Of a DNA stretch of 64,000 nt, positions 56,622-63,560 are shown in pieces (position 1 is the stretch's first letter; the number at the start of each line of letters is the position of its first letter). Where the stretch lies: assembly GCA_036498905.1 (NCBI GenBank), contig DASYER010000077.1, positions 38,793 through 102,792 of the forward strand, read 5' to 3'. Source of the stretch: DAIDKA01 sp036498905 (GTDB lineage Bacteria; Pseudomonadota; Gammaproteobacteria; Steroidobacterales; Steroidobacteraceae). The position numbers and the translations under genes were made by a program. The notes beneath the pieces were generated by a model, which saw nothing but the letters and a program-made list of their open reading frames with translations, had not been told where the DNA came from and did no database searches.

Positions 56622-56855
56622 CTAAGTAGGAAGGCGCGTACGGCGTTTCGCCAGCATTCCGCGTACCACGGCGAAAACCACCAAGACCCACGACACGGCT
56701 GCGATGCCGAGGCGCCAGGGTGAACCTGGATCATTCGTCCAGGCAATCGTTACAACCAGCAGGTATATCGAGAGCACGACTACGCCCTCGATGACCATCC
56801 ACTCATGCGAACGACGGCGGCCGAACAACTTGGGTGACGTTTCACGCGAATTCAT
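56622..56855 (-). CDS. Small membrane protein, 77 residues
   Basis: Two hydrophobic segments (MVIEGVVVLSIYLLVVTIAW and LGIAAVSWVLVVFAVVRGML) flanked by basic residues at both ends, so a hairpin with both ends probably in the cytosol. GGAGGGGCC precedes the ATG. No family recognised. Confidence 0.65.
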   Translation of the reverse strand: MNSRETSPKLFGRRRSHEWMVIEGVVVLSIYLLVVTIAWTNDPGSPWRLGIAAVSWVLVVFAVVRGMLAKRRTRLPT

Positions 56856-56916
56856 GGCCCCTCCATTTGGCGGTTACCCCGGCTGGCGAGCCGCACCGCT
56901 TTGCGCGTCCCGACTA

Positions 56917-57687
56917 TCAGGTGACCCGGACCCCTACATAAGCGAAACCGGTAATGCTGTAAAAGTACCGTCCTTGAGCGTGGAGGGCGGCTTGGTCCTT
57001 CAGGAAACCCGCGTAGTCCTCGGCGCTTACCAACTCTTGCTTTACCAACGCGGAGAAATCCTGAGCACGCCCGTGACCATACCACGGCGCGGCAAAGATC
57101 GTATTCGTGAGGACGCGGGTGTGAGTCGCCCCGTCGAAGAGGCGCGTTGCGCCAAAGATCCCATTGAGACGGCGGCCCATCCAGCCGTCCGAATGGTCCA
57201 TCCAGGGTTGCTGCCAGTCTGAAAATGCCTGGACGAGCCGACGAAGCCGGGCTTTGTCGGTTGCGTCAAACAGCTGAGAGTCCCAATCCCAGTGCGCGAT
57301 GACAGCCATTCCACCGGGGCGCAGAACGCGAGCGGCCTCTGCGACAAAACTCTCGGGATGATCAAGACACTCCAGTAGATTGCTGGAATACACGACGTTG
57401 AAGGTCGCATCATCGAAGGGCAGTCGCTCCCCGACGCGATGCTGAAGAAACGATATGCGGTCCTCGTGACCGGCTCGCTCTGAAGCCGCAGACAGCTTCT
57501 GTTCAGACGCATCGACTCCGATGAAGCGTGCTGTCCGATTGGGGATTCGCTTCGCCATGGCAAGGAGATCTTCCCCGGTACCGCAGCCCAGATCCACGAC
57601 GGCCATGTCATCCGCGGGTCGCACAAACGACAGCAGCCAGTCGCGGTGCGCCTTCAGATCTTCCGCCGACTCGTCCATTGGAGGCAT
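56917..57687 (-). CDS. SAM-dependent methyltransferase
   Basis: 256 residues. Class I motif VVDLGCGTGEDLLAMAKR near residue 30, acidic FIGVDASEQKLS, and YSSNLLECLDHPE followed by VLRPGGMAVI, all typical of Methyltransf_11/25 enzymes acting on small molecules. Its start (57687) lies 24 bases from the stop of the next gene up, with an attC-like half between. Substrate unknown. Confidence 0.87.
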   Translation of the reverse strand: MPPMDESAEDLKAHRDWLLSFVRPADDMAVVDLGCGTGEDLLAMAKRIPNRTARFIGVDASEQKLSAASERAGHEDRISFLQHRVGERLPFDDATFNVVYSSNLLECLDHPESFVAEAARVLRPGGMAVIAHWDWDSQLFDATDKARLRRLVQAFSDWQQPWMDHSDGWMGRRLNGIFGATRLFDGATHTRVLTNTIFAAPWYGHGRAQDFSALVKQELVSAEDYAGFLKDQAALHAQGRYFYSITGFAYVGVRVT

Positions 57688-57693
57688 CAGATA

Positions 57694-57723
57694 GACCCGC
57701 TTGAACGCAAACTAGTTCGGGCC
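57694..57723 (-). repeat. Degenerate attC half (R''/L'' end)
   Basis: The minus strand around the VOC stop reads GCCCGAACTAGTTTGCGTTC, recognisable as a decayed attC 5' end (compare GCCTAACAATCGGTTTGAGC at 61791). No partner half precedes the next gene, so the 3' part seems lost. Confidence 0.4.
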
Positions 57724-58113
57724 CGTATGGGTCTGCTGCCACTTGGCCCGCTCCGCTTCTGATAGCCAGAAGAAGAGTTCGTTGCGATCCAGATCGAAAA
57801 TAGCCATCGTGGGAGCACCCCAATGAGTATACGTGGCCGATATTCCCTTGATCTTGATGTGTTGCAATACAGCCAGCGTCTGCGCTTCGTCGAGACCGAC
57901 AAAGAGCCGCCCATGACCGGGACGATCCTCTTCGGGACTCTCTGCCTGGTTCAGAATGATCTGCAGCCCAAAGAGACTGACCTGCACGACATACGGCCGG
58001 CCTTTCTCCTCGTATGTCCAGTCCAGATGAAACCCGAGACTGTTCGTATAGAACTCCATCGCACGCGGCGTGTCCCGGACGAAGAAGACGGTTCTTGCAG
58101 AGAGACTTTCCAT
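57712..58113 (-). CDS. VOC-family (glyoxalase/bleomycin-resistance-fold) cassette protein
   Basis: 133 residues from the ATG at 58113, with GGGAGG five bases upstream. Pattern: ARTVFFVRDTPRAMEFYTNSLGF, VSLFGLQIILNQ, GRLFVGLDEAQT and IFDLDRNELFFWLS, one full VOC repeat pair. Single-domain VOC proteins of this kind dimerise around a metal or bind hydrophobic toxins. The potential metal ligands are incomplete compared with glyoxalase I. Cassette location suggests an accessory detoxification role, unproven. Confidence 0.8.
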   Translation of the reverse strand: MESLSARTVFFVRDTPRAMEFYTNSLGFHLDWTYEEKGRPYVVQVSLFGLQIILNQAESPEEDRPGHGRLFVGLDEAQTLAVLQHIKIKGISATYTHWGAPTMAIFDLDRNELFFWLSEAERAKWQQTHTGPN

Positions 58114-58147
58114 GGACACCTCCCGTATTTGAGAATTTTACAGGTCT

Positions 58148-58174
58148 GCCGCGCGGCTCGAACCGATTGTCACA
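58148..58174 (-). repeat. Degenerate attC half
   Basis: Reads TGTGACAATCGGTTCGAGC on the minus strand, differing from the intact site at 61791 only in the first core (GTGAC for CTAAC). No matching 3' half was found before the VOC start at 58113. Confidence 0.5.
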
Positions 58175-58211
58175 GCTCGCCACGGGTCGTCGAGTAGTTG
58201 AACGTATAGCT

Positions 58212-58281
58212 GTCTAACAATAGACTGGCAAAGTCACGATATCTGGTTCGGCAGGCTCATCCGCCAAATCCTTGATTAGCC
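58212..58281 (-). repeat. attC site, moderately degenerate (70 bases)
   Basis: On the minus strand it begins GGCTAATCAAGGATTTGGC, one base after the stop codon of the FosX-like gene, and ends GTTAGAC (58212-58218). The end's reverse complement GTCTAACAATAGACTGGC aligns with the start, so the site can fold. The first core has one mismatch. Confidence 0.65.
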
Positions 58282-58282
58282 C

Positions 58283-58651
58283 TCAATATCCGAGCTCTTC
58301 TTCCATAGTGGTGGTGTCCAATTCGAAGACATGGTTGTCGTAGTCGAAGAAGTAGACCGATGTACCGCTTCTTGCCCGAATATGCTCCACCCGCAATGCT
58401 TCGAGCTTCTGCGCCATTGCCTCAAGAGTCGCCTTGCTCACCTTGAAGGCGATGTGATCACCGGTCCGAGTCCTCTCCACATCGGCTTGAACGAGCACAA
58501 GCCAGGTATCTCCGAGCTTGACGAACGTCTCATCATGGCCGTCAGCATCCCGTCGAGACACGGTCTTGCAATCGAAGAGCTTTCCAAACAGCTCGGCCGT
58601 TCGCGCAGGCTCACGAACGACGAGCGCAATGTGACCAATTGAACTGAGCAT
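58283..58651 (-). CDS. VOC-family protein resembling FosX/FosE fosfomycin hydrolases
   Basis: 122 residues from the ATG at 58651, six bases after AAGGAG (an ATG two codons upstream is too close to it). Metal ligands of the Fos fold: His in SIGHIALVV, His in GDHIAFKV and Glu in DNHVFELDTTT. GDTWLVLV and SVYFFDYDNHVFELDTTTM closely follow the FosX/FosE motif. The usual RVEGEGRS just before it is shortened to RARSGTS, so activity on fosfomycin is not assured. FosE and FosI are known integron-cassette genes. Overall a plausible but unproven resistance gene. Confidence 0.7.
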   Translation of the reverse strand: MLSSIGHIALVVREPARTAELFGKLFDCKTVSRRDADGHDETFVKLGDTWLVLVQADVERTRTGDHIAFKVSKATLEAMAQKLEALRVEHIRARSGTSVYFFDYDNHVFELDTTTMEEELGY

Positions 58652-58659
58652 CAGCATCT

Positions 58660-58711
58660 CCTTAGGCCTGGCGACAAGGCGCTGCGTGTCCGCTCAAGCC
58701 GATTGCTAGGT
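58660..58711 (-). repeat. Degenerate attC site (52 bases)
   Basis: Minus strand begins ACCTAGCAATCGGCTTGAGC (AGC for AAC), overlapping the stop of the acidic protein, and ends around CCTAAGG (58660-58666). The ends are only partly complementary. Confidence 0.5.
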
Positions 58712-59125
58712 CGGCAGCAAACCATCGGCAAAGTCGGCCGCGGGTCGCACCAGGAGCCATACCTCTTCTGAAGTTGTACCAATGTGAATTCCAGAAAGCT
58801 CCACCAGGCTGATTTGGTCAGCTTCGGCTTCGTCTCGCAACAGAGGAAACTCCACCAGTAGCCGCGGATCATTGTCACTGGAGCTATCGCTGGGCAGTTG
58901 GTCGAGGATCATCCCCAGATAAGGCTCGGGATCCACAGAATCAACGTCGGTGGCAGTGGATGCAGGATAGAGGCGGATTTCTCCATTCTCATCGTCGACC
59001 TCTACGCGACCTACCGGTGCCAAATCGACATCTTCCCCATCCGCGTCCGGCGCAGCCAGATAGGCTGTAAAGGCATGCACGTCACCGGCTGCTTCGAGCT
59101 GCGCATGAAGTTCTGAGAGTTTCAT
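58706..59125 (-). CDS. Acidic cassette protein of unknown function
   Basis: 139 residues from the ATG at 59125 (MKLSELHAQLEAAGDVHAF), chosen because it is the first good start after the attC remnant at 59136. The protein is strongly acidic: many Asp and Glu, with DADGEDVDLAPVGRVEVDDE and SDSSSDNDP. No membrane segment. No family recognised. Its stop overlaps the next attC, as expected of a cassette gene. Confidence 0.7.
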   Translation of the reverse strand: MKLSELHAQLEAAGDVHAFTAYLAAPDADGEDVDLAPVGRVEVDDENGEIRLYPASTATDVDSVDPEPYLGMILDQLPSDSSSDNDPRLLVEFPLLRDEAEADQISLVELSGIHIGTTSEEVWLLVRPAADFADGLLPT

Positions 59126-59135
59126 ATATTCAAGT

Positions 59136-59156
59136 CCCCTAACGCTATTGTTGGGC
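59136..59156 (-). repeat. Collapsed attC (21 bases)
   Basis: GCCCAAC and GTTAGGG cores are only six bases apart on the minus strand, directly after a stop codon. The inner pairing region is missing, so this looks like an internal deletion of an attC that left both ends. Confidence 0.6.
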
Positions 59157-59157
59157 A

Positions 59158-59814
59158 CTACCCGCGTGACTGCCGCCGCAGCACAGTATGGGTAGCCTTC
59201 TCCGACGCCACGAATCGCACGCATTCGTATCCGAGCGTTCGCAGGTCAACGCCTTCGAACAGTCGCTCTCCCCGCCCGAGCAGAACTGGCGATATGGCAA
59301 AATGCATCTCATCGATAAGGCCGGCGCGAAGGTATTGCTGAATTGTGTTCGCTCCGCCACCAATGCGCACGTCCTGGCCGTTCGCCGCCTTGCGCGCCTC
59401 ATCAAGCGCCTCGCGAGTGCCGCCCGTCACGAAATGGAACGTCGTGCCGCCTTCCATCTGTATCGGCGGCCGAGCGTGATGGGTCAGGATAAAGACCGGA
59501 ACGTGATAAGGCGGGTTGTCTCCCCACCACCCCTTCCAATCCCCGTCCAGCCATGGACCACGACTCGGTGCGAACATGTTCCTGCCGAGGATCCAGGCAC
59601 CGACATTCCTGAAGCCACTCGCGGCGAAGTCGTCATCGATGCCAGTCGTGCCGCCATCCTTGCCAAACAAGGTCCGCTGGAAGGTGTGCGTCGAGATCAG
59701 CCACTGATGCAGATCTGTTCCGTTCACGCCCAATGGATTTTCCAGATCCTGATTCGGACCTGCGCCATATCCATCGAGCGAGATGGTGAAGCTTGCAACG
59801 CGTACTCGAGTCAT
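59158..59814 (-). CDS. RibD C-terminal (dihydrofolate-reductase-like) cassette protein
   Basis: 218 residues from the ATG at 59814 (MTRVRVASFTISLDGYGAG), with AAGGAA seven bases upstream; the longer frame reaches into attC. Motifs VASFTISLDGYGAGPNQ, ILGRNMFAP, PVFILTHHARPP and GGANTIQQYLRAGLIDEMHFAI are those of the RibD-C reductases. An NADPH-dependent reduction is likely; substrate unknown. Confidence 0.88.
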   Translation of the reverse strand: MTRVRVASFTISLDGYGAGPNQDLENPLGVNGTDLHQWLISTHTFQRTLFGKDGGTTGIDDDFAASGFRNVGAWILGRNMFAPSRGPWLDGDWKGWWGDNPPYHVPVFILTHHARPPIQMEGGTTFHFVTGGTREALDEARKAANGQDVRIGGGANTIQQYLRAGLIDEMHFAISPVLLGRGERLFEGVDLRTLGYECVRFVASEKATHTVLRRQSRG

Positions 59815-59850
59815 GGTGTTCCTTGTTCCTGAAATTCGCTTCGTTATGAT

Positions 59851-59916
59851 ACCCAACGAAAAGGCTTTGCAGCCCACGCATCAGTAAAACGATGTCGATT
59901 AAACAAACAGTTAGGC
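59851..59916 (-). repeat. attC site, well formed (66 bases)
   Basis: Minus strand starts GCCTAAC at 59916, overlapping the TAA stop of the DUF3995 gene, and ends GTTGGGT at 59851. Both cores match RYYYAAC and GTTRRRY exactly, and the neighbouring bases pair partially. Confidence 0.75.
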
Positions 59917-60333
59917 ACTCCAGTACGCGACGAAGCCTGTTCCCAGCGACAGGCTCAGGCATAAGGGTGAATAGAATACCGTGTCCATTTTCGCAAAGCG
60001 GGACGTCCGGACGCGCTTGAAGAACCCAACGAGTCGGAAGTCCCCGACCGCTCTGGCAAGGAACAACGCCGACAGGGCGAAAGCCATGAGGCGGGAAAAT
60101 GGTCCAATCGGGCTGGCAACGATGTGTCCCGCCACGGAGATGACATAGCCTGCACCAAAGAGGCCAACCGCAACCAGAAAAGTTGCAGTGCGCGACGGCG
60201 TGAACGCTGGCTTGCCATTGATTTCCGGAATCGCCGCTGCCACGGCAATTCTTCCGCCCAGGCTCCAGTACAGATGGATCAAGCCAAGACACACAAAGAG
60301 TCCAGCAACGGCAACTGCGACAATGATGGGCAT
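59911..60333 (-). CDS. DUF3995 four-helix membrane protein
   Basis: 140 residues from the ATG at 60333 (MPIIVAVAVAG); a TTG four codons upstream is less likely. Four predicted membrane helices. DUF3995 marks: IHLYWSLGG near 20, FLARAVGDFRLVGFFKRV and MDTVFYSPLCL near the end. The role of this family is unknown. Its stop codon lies inside the attC core. Confidence 0.85.
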   Translation of the reverse strand: MPIIVAVAVAGLFVCLGLIHLYWSLGGRIAVAAAIPEINGKPAFTPSRTATFLVAVGLFGAGYVISVAGHIVASPIGPFSRLMAFALSALFLARAVGDFRLVGFFKRVRTSRFAKMDTVFYSPLCLSLSLGTGFVAYWSA

Positions 60334-60403
60334 CGGGACTGTCAATACGATTATATGGCGCGCAAAACCCTAGCGAAGCTGACTTACGGACATCAAAGGT
60401 CCA

Positions 60404-60456
60404 CATTAACGCAGTGACCGAGATCAGGGCCCTTCGATTTGAAGATCAAGTTAAGG
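60404..60456 (-). repeat. Possible degenerate attC (53 bases)
   Basis: Begins CCTTAACTTGATC at the RDD stop and ends GTTAATG, with a central GGGCCC. The cores are off consensus and the length is short; position right at the stop codon is the main argument. Confidence 0.35.
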
Positions 60457-61039
60457 CCGCAACCTCAGGCGGTTTGGCCTCTGGCGCGGAGTTATATAAT
60501 GAATGCACGACGACGGTGCCACCGATAAAGTCATGCAGTGCTCTACGCTTCCGATTTGTGAGTAACACGGCAAGCTCGCCGAACACCCATGCATTCTGAA
60601 CCCACTTCAGTGCTGAGTACCACGCAGGGGCGAGTGCCACCAGCTGATCGCTCCGGGCCGTGAACGACAACGAAAGATATTCGCTGTCACTCATTTTGAG
60701 CGTCGGGATCACCAAGGCAGTGAACATGAGCACTGATAAAATGCAATCCACACTATATCTGAGGAGCGCCTCGCGATAGCCCACCGCCTTTCCATTCACC
60801 TTTCGGATTTGAATACCGACGAGCAGCTTGCCCGGTGTCCCGCCGTAGTGGTGCACCAAATAGACGTTGTAAAAAATCCCAAACAGAATTCCCGGAGCAA
60901 AGAAATAGGCGTCAAACAGGCGATATTTCGAAGTTCCCCAGAATTCCAAAGCACCTATCGGCAGACAGATCACAATGTCCAGCAAACTCGAACAAAGCCG
61001 GGGCCAAAAGCCCGCATAGCGGAGGGTTTCGGTGGTCAT
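60446..61039 (-). CDS. RDD-family membrane protein
   Basis: 197 residues from the ATG at 61039 (MTTETLRYAGFWPRLCSSLLD), the canonical RDD opening; longer frames run into attC debris and a GFA remnant. Three membrane helices: DIVICLPIGALEFWG, APGILFGIFYNVYLV and LSVLMFTALVI; GGTPGKLLVGIQI and RRALHDFIGGTVVV are RDD hallmarks. The family includes proteins implicated in sodium or amino-acid transport; function here unknown. Confidence 0.88.
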   Translation of the reverse strand: MTTETLRYAGFWPRLCSSLLDIVICLPIGALEFWGTSKYRLFDAYFFAPGILFGIFYNVYLVHHYGGTPGKLLVGIQIRKVNGKAVGYREALLRYSVDCILSVLMFTALVIPTLKMSDSEYLSLSFTARSDQLVALAPAWYSALKWVQNAWVFGELAVLLTNRKRRALHDFIGGTVVVHSLYNSAPEAKPPEVAALT

Positions 61040-61051
61040 AGGATGAGGAAC

Positions 61052-61075
61052 GCCCGACATTGAGGTCGTGCGGCG
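61052..61075 (-). repeat. Degenerate attC 3' end
   Basis: The minus strand reads CGCCGCACGACCTCAATGTC then GGGC. It aligns base for base with the attC 3' end at 61672 (CGCCGCACAACCTTACCGTA then AGGC) except for a few substitutions. It lies 12 bases before the RDD start. The 5' half is not recognisable. Confidence 0.45.
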
Positions 61076-61121
61076 AATGCCCCGTTCAATCCAAGCTGCT
61101 TTACCCACATCATCGACACCT

Positions 61122-61160
61122 TTAACACACACTTCCACAAAGGCAGCTGGCCTTAATCAT
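61122..61160 (-). pseudogene. Remnant of a GFA-family (CENP-V/GFA) gene, first 12 codons
   Basis: ATG at 61160 gives MIKASCLCGSVC then stop. MIKxSCLCGxVxxE is the near-invariant start of GFA-type glutathione-dependent formaldehyde-activating proteins. No continuation of the domain was found in any frame downstream, so the rest appears deleted and replaced by the RDD cassette's upstream region. Confidence 0.55.
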
Positions 61161-61200
61161 AGTGTCGTGCTCTTTCGGCTCGATAACACCATCCAGTAGT

Positions 61201-61644
61201 TTATTCGTGGGTGCCTCGGGCCGCCGCTTGATCGTCGGCGTCATCCAAGCGGCCTCCTCGAGCAGGAAGTTCCCACGCGAAATCGTAGAAAACTCGGAAC
61301 AGATTGCCGTCCACGTCTGCAGCGGTGAACTCGTGCAAATTCCAAGGTTTGGATTCCGGCGGGGAAAGGATTCGTGCCCCGCTGGCACCCCACGCCTGGT
61401 GCAAAGCATCGACCTCAGCTTTGCTATTGAGGTTGATCCAGATCACTACGGGAACCCTGGCAACTCCGCCCGTACGGAAGGCAGTGTCGGTCAAGAAAAG
61501 CCTGCAGTCCCCTCTGGAAACTTGGCCTATTCCCTCTGTACCCCAGTCCCAATGGAACCCAAGGCATTTCTCATAGTAGAGGGCGGCACTCGTTACGTTG
61601 CTGACCGGCATCTCTGGCGCTGCGCTCGGGAACGGTTTGCTCAT
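61201..61644 (-). CDS. VOC-family cassette protein
   Basis: 147 residues. PEMPVSNVTSAALYYEKCLGFHWDWG, GDCRLFLTD and the second half VVIWINLNSKAEVDALHQAWGASGARI, HEFTAADVDGNLFRVFYDF form one VOC unit. His in NLHEF and Glu in the second half could bind metal. ATG at 61644 lies 28 bases after the preceding attC end. Its own attC is not recognisable; the GFA remnant follows instead. Confidence 0.85.
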   Translation of the reverse strand: MSKPFPSAAPEMPVSNVTSAALYYEKCLGFHWDWGTEGIGQVSRGDCRLFLTDTAFRTGGVARVPVVIWINLNSKAEVDALHQAWGASGARILSPPESKPWNLHEFTAADVDGNLFRVFYDFAWELPARGGRLDDADDQAAARGTHE

Positions 61645-61671
61645 TGGGTCTTCCCCGACGTCTTCGAAGCC

Positions 61672-61791
61672 GCCTTACGGTAAGGTTGTGCGGCGCGCGC
61701 ACCGCCGAGACGAAGCTGCTTCGTCGACATGATCGACATCCCTCCAGCCCAAACGAGGCCACCACGCGGCCGCTCAAACCGATTGTTAGGC
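61672..61791 (-). repeat. attC site, full length (120 bases), one core mutated
   Basis: Minus strand: GCCTAACAATCGGTTTGAGC at the start (overlapping the phosphoesterase stop) and CCGCACAACCTTACCGTAAG plus GC at the end, which is GTAAGGC rather than GTTAGGC. The two ends pair over about 20 bases with bulges. Interior arms such as GACGAAG/CTTCGTC add a hairpin. Confidence 0.75.
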
Positions 61792-62268
61792 ACGGCTGCC
61801 ACCATCGATTTCAACAATCCTCGGCACGAACGAATTGCCCTCGACAATTAGCTCTGCGACGGAGATCGGTAATTTAAACCGTCTCGGGCCGGCACTGCCC
61901 GGGTTGATATAGGTAACGCCGTCGCGGCACTCAATCTTCGGTTTGTGTGAATGGCCAGACAGCACCACTGAAACTCCTGCCGCCACAGGATCTATATCCA
62001 TTTTCGCGATGTCATGGACGACATACGCGAAGATCTCTCCGACGCGGATAATCTCCGATTCATGCAATACGTCTGCCCAGGCTCCTCTGTCGTTGTTTCC
62101 GCGTACCGCGTTCACCGGTGCGATGAGGGACAAGGCCTCCATTACAGACGGATCGCAGATGTCCCCGCAATGAATGATCATTTCACAGCCCCTGAGGAAT
62201 TCCACCGCCTCAGACCGGAGAAGTCCGTGGGTGTCAGAGATAACACCAACTCGAGTTGCTGTACCCAC
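61786..62268 (-). CDS. YfcE-type metallophosphoesterase, cassette-borne
   Basis: 160 residues from a GTG at 62268, six bases inside the cassette. Metal-binding motifs: GVISDTHGLL, IIHCGDICD, VRGNND, and VVLSGHSHKP, the calcineurin-like YfcE/MJ0936 arrangement. Such enzymes hydrolyse phosphodiesters; substrate unknown. The TAA stop lies within GCCTAAC of attC. Confidence 0.9.
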   Translation of the reverse strand: MGTATRVGVISDTHGLLRSEAVEFLRGCEMIIHCGDICDPSVMEALSLIAPVNAVRGNNDRGAWADVLHESEIIRVGEIFAYVVHDIAKMDIDPVAAGVSVVLSGHSHKPKIECRDGVTYINPGSAGPRRFKLPISVAELIVEGNSFVPRIVEIDGGSRA

Positions 62269-62273
62269 TTCAA

Positions 62274-62381
62274 GCCTAACGCCAAAGATGAGCGGCGCGG
62301 CACCGGCTCATCGTACATTTCGAGCTCTTGGACTTCACCGGCACTCTATTCACAGCGCGTTTGCTCGAATGGATGTTGGAC
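62274..62381 (-). repeat. attC site (108 bases)
   Basis: Minus strand starts GTCCAAC (62381-62375), 12 bases after the ankyrin stop, and ends GTTAGGC (62280-62274), six bases before the phosphoesterase start. Both cores match consensus. The inner parts GAGC..GCG and CGCGCCGCTC can pair. Confidence 0.75.
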
Positions 62382-62392
62382 ATAGAAATTGG

Positions 62393-62819
62393 CTACGGAA
62401 GGTCGGTGAAAAACTGGGCCACATCGAGGTTCGCGATAGTTCGTGCAAGAGCGACAGGTGTAACCCCGCTGCATTGGCCGCATAGGAATCTGCCCCGGTA
62501 GCACGTAAGAGGCGGATAATTTCGCCATTGCCGCCCGAGGCGAAGACCGCTCCCAAGAGGACAATATTCCCGTGCGCGTCGACTAATTCCGGATTTGCTC
62601 CGGCGTCAAGCAGACGCCGGATGCACGCCAACGAGCTTGCTTGTGCGGCAAAATGCATTGATGTCCACCCGTTGTCATCCTGCGCATTGGGATCGGCTCC
62701 TTGGGCCAAAAGGCGGGACACTTCGATGAAATTCCCTTCACTGGCGGCATAGTGCAATGGAGTTCGGCCTAGCCCATCGATACCTGGCGAGGGATGCGTT
62801 TGGGATGCTTGCCTACCAT
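62393..62819 (-). pseudogene. Ankyrin-repeat cassette gene with frameshift
   Basis: Frame one reads GIDGLGRTPLHYAASEGNF, ADPNAQDDNGWTSMHFAAQ and further ankyrin units to GADSYAANAAG. There it leaves the expected pattern, but in the next frame it continues VTPVALARTIANLDVAQFF then stop at 62393-62395, 12 bases before attC. Restoring one base in the run of four Gs (62464-62467) rejoins the two. The beginning is also unclear: the only nearby ATG (62819) is in a different frame from the repeats. Either a dead cassette or a sequencing error. Confidence 0.75.
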
Positions 62820-62831
62820 GGCGGGTTGCGG

Positions 62832-62861
62832 GTCTAACGATTAGGTTGAGCGGCGTGCGCC
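62832..62861 (-). repeat. attC 3' half
   Basis: Minus strand ends CCGCTCAACCTAATCGTTAG plus AC, with an exact GTTAGAC core and the CCGCTCAA stretch also seen at 61772 and 63802. The matching first half cannot be found between here and the stop at 62888. Confidence 0.6.
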
Positions 62862-62887
62862 ATCTATCCGTGATTCCCGAATCACAA

Positions 62888-63325
62888 CTACTCGGGAAAG
62901 CGATCCAATTTCTCTATGAAGAAATTGTCGCTGACGCCCATAGCAACGGCCACTGCCTCGCTGCTGCCGGAAAGCGGAAACGAATACTCCACCTCATAGC
63001 CAAGGCAGCGAACGCAATTCTTCTTAGACGGGGGTGTTTCCCAGCGTCCGGTCGGCGAAATATTACTACCGTCCGCTCGCAGCAGCCAGATCTGCGCGTC
63101 CATGTGTTTCGTCGCGGTCGGCGCATTGTTGAATAGTATCTGCAAGGTGAAGTACTCCTTGCGACGAGTCCACAGTACTGCGGAAATCCTCCCAGGGACG
63201 CGAAGCCTCTTCAGGTCCTGCACGAGTATCTGGGTGTCTTGTGCCGAGGCGAGCTGCGTCGTAACCGACGCGCCTAGGACCAAGGCCAAGCCCATGGAAG
63301 TCAGAACAGACGCTAAGCGCTTCAT
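62888..63325 (-). CDS. Secreted cassette protein of unknown function
   Basis: 145 residues from the ATG at 63325 (MKRLASVLTSMGLAL) with AGGTGG upstream. A clear signal peptide ends near QLASAQ. The mature part has a Cys pair (KNCVRCLGYEV), a beta-rich pattern (VLWTRRKEYFTLQILFNN) and no membrane anchor. No family recognised. A 129-base stretch before the start (63326-63454) is long for a cassette and may hold its own promoter, though I see no clear boxes. Confidence 0.7.
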   Translation of the reverse strand: MKRLASVLTSMGLALVLGASVTTQLASAQDTQILVQDLKRLRVPGRISAVLWTRRKEYFTLQILFNNAPTATKHMDAQIWLLRADGSNISPTGRWETPPSKKNCVRCLGYEVEYSFPLSGSSEAVAVAMGVSDNFFIEKLDRFPE

Positions 63326-63454
63326 AGCGACCACCTAGATCCTTGGTGTCCTGACGATTTTAGTCCTGTTGACGCAGTATTCGCGCGAACATTTGCATTT
63401 TTGATGGGCAAGTTGCCACAGGATTCGGCCTTGAGGGAATGGCCGCCATTATCC

Positions 63455-63560
63455 GCCTAACGTCCGAGTTGATCGGCCGCGCGGCCCGTCACTGGGGAGC
63501 GTCGGCGACAGCAATCGGCAGCTTATTCATGGGCGGTCCGTTCAAACCGATGGTTAGGGG
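63455..63560 (-). repeat. attC site, well formed (about 106 bases)
   Basis: Cores CCCCTAAC (63560 side) and GTTAGGC (63455-63461). On the plus strand, GCCTAACGTCCGAGTTGATC at one end pairs with GTTCAAACCGATGGTTAGGG at the other over about 20 bases, the strongest fold-back in the array. One core is a single base off consensus. Confidence 0.85.

Noticed and set aside
61040..61138. 33-residue extension of the RDD protein
   Set aside because: It reads through attC debris and the GFA remnant; the usual RDD start is at 61039.
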